From Brasenia schreberi (lineage: Eukaryota; Streptophyta; Magnoliopsida; Nymphaeales; Cabombaceae), in contig JAYKKT010000091.1 in NCBI GenBank assembly GCA_036023115.1, positions 36,141,001-36,205,000 of the forward strand: a DNA stretch of 64,000 nucleotides. The letters are read 5' to 3'. Position numbers and translations under genes: made by a program. Under the pieces are notes generated by a model. That model worked only from the letters and a program-made list of their open reading frames with translations. It ran no database searches and was not told the DNA's origin. Of this stretch, positions 61,201-64,000 are shown piece by piece (position 1 is the stretch's first letter; the number at the start of each line of letters is the position of its first letter).

Positions 61201-62149
61201 AAATTTGCATCTGTAAGAATAATCTTGACAATATTTGCATATTATGATTTGAACTTACATCAGCTACATGTAAAGCAACTTTTCTAAGCAAAGATTTAGA
61301 TGAAATCATATATATATATATAGCAACCCAAAGGATATATAGTTCAAGACCAAGAAGATAAAGTATATAGGTTTAGAAAATCCCTATATGGCCTGAAACA
61401 GTCACCTCGCCAATGGTATTTGACTTTGCAAAATGTTATTTTTGAACTTTGATTTGTGGCTAATGAGCTTGATTACTTTATATATGTCTGGAATAGTGGG
61501 AGCCACTTTGTTATCTTATTATTGTATGTAGATGTCATATTATTAGCTGGGAATGACAATGAGATGATTATAAAAAACAAGTCATGGTTTAACTCAAGGT
61601 TCGAAATGAAGGATATGGGAGAAGCATCCTATATCTTGGGTATAAAGATTTTCTCGATATAGAGAATCTAAACTCTTTTTCCTAAGTCAGGGGAGATATA
61701 TTGACTATACCCTCAAGAAGTTCAAAATGGGTGAATGCAAGTTTGTTATTACACCCGTTGCAAAAATAGTCAAATTGAGTAAGGTTGATTGTCCTAGTGA
61801 AGGAGACAATAAGCCTAACATTCTTTATGCACAAGTTGTGGGTAGCTTGATGTATGTTATGCTGTGTATAAGACTTGATATCAGTATAACTGGATGGCAA
61901 CATTGGATAACTGTAAAAAGGATTTTAAGATATCTCAAAAGAACAAAAGACTTGAAATTGTGTTTTCAAGCAAATGAACTGAAAATGATAGGATACTCAG
62001 ATGCTGACTTTGCTGGGAGTAAAGATGACAATAAATTAACCTCGGGACAAATATTCTTATTTAGAGGTGGAGTTGTTTCTTGGGCATGTAAGAAATAGGG
62101 TTGTGTAGCATTGCATACACAAGAATCTAAGTATGTTGCTTGTTGTATG

Positions 62150-62470
62150 GTTGTAATGAGTGTCGTCTAGATAAGTTGCTTCATACGAGATTTGAACCTC
62201 AAATAGCCGACGAGCTAGTTGTTAATTACTGTGACAACAATGTAACAATTACTCTAATCAAGAGTAGAGCTCACAACTTCAAAAGCAAGCATATCTTGGT
62301 GACAACTCCAAGAGTATCGTCTCAATAAGCCGCTCCATACGAGATTTGATGCTGGAGATAGCCAACAAGCCAATTGTCATTTACAGTGACAATAACGCAA
62401 TAATTATTCTTATCAAGAGTGGAACTGACAGCTCCAAGAGCAAGCATATCATGGTTAAATACCACTATGT
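62150..62470 (+). repeat. Duplicated RNase H segment
   Basis: The stretch from GCTTCATACGAGATTTGA (62179) to AAGCAAGCATATCTTGG recurs from 62330 (GCTCCATACGAGATTTGA) to AGAGCAAGCATATCATGG. The period is about 152 bp. The second copy still reads VIYSDNNAIIILIKSGTDSS. Confidence 0.8.
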
Positions 62471-62745
62471 TCATGATATGGTTATAAGAAAGGAAATATC
62501 CATCTCTTACATACCAACTCATGATATGTTGGCAAACCCCTTGACTAAAGGCATAATAGAGGATCTTTTCTCAAAACATGTTACAAACATTGGTTTGAGA
62601 TATGTTTGATTATTGTATAGGTAAAAAATTATATAACGGGTAATGATTGCAATAGCAATTGTAAAATGACATTACTAGGAAATCCCGCAAAAGTGGAAGG
62701 AAAACCAGTATGTCAATTCTTTTGGCTCGAATGACCAAGTGGGAG

Positions 62746-63176
62746 ATGTGAAGATAAGGTGGCCATTCTCGATAACCTGATCACAAAAATAGTTGGAATG
62801 GCCATCCAGTCGCTATCTGTGGAAAGTTTGTGGGAATGGGTTGTAACGACCATAACAAGTCATAACTGTCAGTCAATTACGAAGCTCATTCGTAACTGAC
62901 CGAATAAGGGCTCCAAGAGAGGAAAACCCAATAGGAAATTCGAGGGGGTTCAGGAGCAAGCGCTGCTCTATAAATACAGAGCAGTGGAGAGATTAAAATA
63001 TATGAAAAGCACAAAGTGACACCTTTTTAGGGAAAACCTACTATGAGGAAACCTCAAAATCAAAACCACTCGTGCCTGTTTTCTTGTTTCTTCTTGAGAT
63101 ACTGAGTTGTTGCATACCTGACAGAAGGAGATCGAAAGTTGCAAAGGACATTGAGATAGCCCACTGGAGGTCAACA
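62746..63176 (+). repeat. 3' LTR
   Basis: Same start and end as the 5' LTR, with scattered differences. It contains CTCTATAAATACAGAG. Confidence 0.88.
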
Positions 63177-64000
63177 ATTACTACCTTCCATTCTAGATGT
63201 GATCGTTTACACCCATATGCACTACAAGAAAACATGCTTATACAATTCCGATTGGTACAAACCATTGGAATAAATAATGACATATTTTGGTTGAAAATTT
63301 TACCTATTTTAGTTTTGTGTAACAGTTGGAAATGTTTATACATCGCAATCATAATAACTTTTATGAGCCAACCTATCTATTATGAGAAAAGGCTTAGTAT
63401 AGAAAAATGCTTAGTTGTTGCAATAACTTTTATGAGACGACATAATTTTATCCTTTTTCTTCCTCTCACCTGCCTTCCACCTTCTTCTTCTTCGCCTTTA
63501 TCCCTTCCCTATGAATATCTCCGGCTCTCCATCTCTATCATATAACCATACTCGGAGCTATCAAACAAATAACCTTCATTAGATCTTTTATTGGAGTCAC
63601 AATCTTTACTAAAGCATTGGGTGTTATAAGAACCTGTTGGAAAAATCATATCGTATCACACAATATGATTTTATCGCATATCATATAAGTATACGATACG
63701 ATAAATACACACATATCACAATAAGCAATTTATTGTACCCCATTGTATAATATAACCCGTATCGTATGAGTTGATACTGATTTTGTTATTATAAATTTCG
63801 AGAATTCGAAGTTACAAAAATCAATTCTCTTTCTTCGAAAACCCTTTTTCACATCATTTACTTGCTGCCAAATCATTTTCTTATTCTTGTTCTTGGTGAT
63901 TTCATGATTTATTCACAAGATTCTCAAGCTTTTCAGTCAATCCAACTTCTCATATCTAGGGCTTTTGTCAAATATGTGATATACTCCTTTTCTTTTTACA
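63177..64000. other. Right edge: RTE tail relic and hAT-like palindromic DNA
   Basis: GAGAAAAGGCTTAGTATAG and then ATGCTTAGTTGTTG (63380-63420) look like an RTE 3' tail with an internal duplication. From 63640 to 63775 the text is full of ATCGTATCA and TATCGTATGAG words like those next to the hAT-type terminus at 4535-4620, suggesting a related element cut by the window edge. No gene is supported. Confidence 0.4.

Larger units (their letters stand above)
57315..63176 (+). mobile_element. Copia LTR retrotransposon, decayed
   Basis: LTRs lie at 57315-57746 and 62746-63176 (about 431 bp, TGTGAAG...GGTCAACA). A primer site TTGGTATCAGGGCC follows the 5' LTR. A leader of more than 1 kb with imperfect repeats (57940-58260) precedes coding text. 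Gag remains at 59160-59500 and a broken zinc knuckle near 59790 (CFSCEKMVH then a stop, RDC). RT is at 61375-61660 (SLYGLKQSPRQWYL, LLLYVDVILLAGND) and RNase H at 61980-62100 (GYSDADFAGSKDD). Frames are interrupted many times, so the copy is dead. No clear 5-bp target duplication is seen. Confidence 0.85.

Noticed and set aside
1..64000. A new multi-gene system such as a biosynthetic cluster
   Set aside because: The five host genes belong to unrelated, well-known plant families, and the remaining DNA is accounted for by repeats or shows no coding support.

Overview
This window is nuclear DNA of a flowering plant. It holds intron-rich genes of land-plant families (a G-box-type bZIP factor, a TOM1-like VHS/GAT protein, a group III-type xyloglucan endotransglucosylase/hydrolase, a KANADI GARP factor). 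They sit in AT-rich intergenic DNA full of Ty1/copia LTR elements, RTE-type LINEs, hAT-type transposons, tRNA-derived SINEs, a MITE pair and long TA/GA/CA microsatellites. The species cannot be named from sequence alone. There are no operons, CRISPR arrays or bacterial features.

Layout. 1-5427: a degraded copia element on the minus strand, running off the left edge, with a hAT-type insertion (3430-4635) and a LINE-derived insertion (895-1925). 5963-7868: the last two exons of an unrecognised plant gene. 8251-10560: a MITE and a copia leader fragment. About 11000-21872: a bZIP16/68-like gene (12 coding exons, 400 aa) with a LINE in the region before its ATG and a near-full-length RTE LINE in its largest intron. 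24836-25699: two SINEs. 26567-35208: a TOM1-like (TOL) gene with apparent lesions, whose second intron holds a copia RT fragment split by a younger, complete copia element with a 5-bp target duplication. 35306-35980: a small hAT-type transposon enclosing an RRM gene fragment. 37738-40843: an intact XTH gene on the minus strand, with SINEs in two introns. 41000-47650: mostly AT-rich intergenic DNA with microsatellites, a second MITE copy and an unrecognised pseudogene. 48049-53095: a KANADI gene (6 exons, 319 aa) whose first intron carries a four-copy 193-bp tandem array that repeats the splice acceptor and the start of exon 2. 57315-63176: a decayed copia element with both LTRs.

The genes do not form one pathway. 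Their likely roles are light/ABA-type G-box transcription control (bZIP), endosomal ubiquitin-cargo sorting (TOL), wall xyloglucan remodelling (XTH) and organ polarity (KANADI). No new multi-gene system is visible. The most unusual points are mobile or tandemly repeated DNA placed on splice sites: the KANADI decoy-acceptor array, a LINE tail forming the splice acceptor in front of the bZIP basic-region exon, a duplicated exon end with its donor in the bZIP gene, and a hAT-type element that captured an RRM exon with its splice donor.
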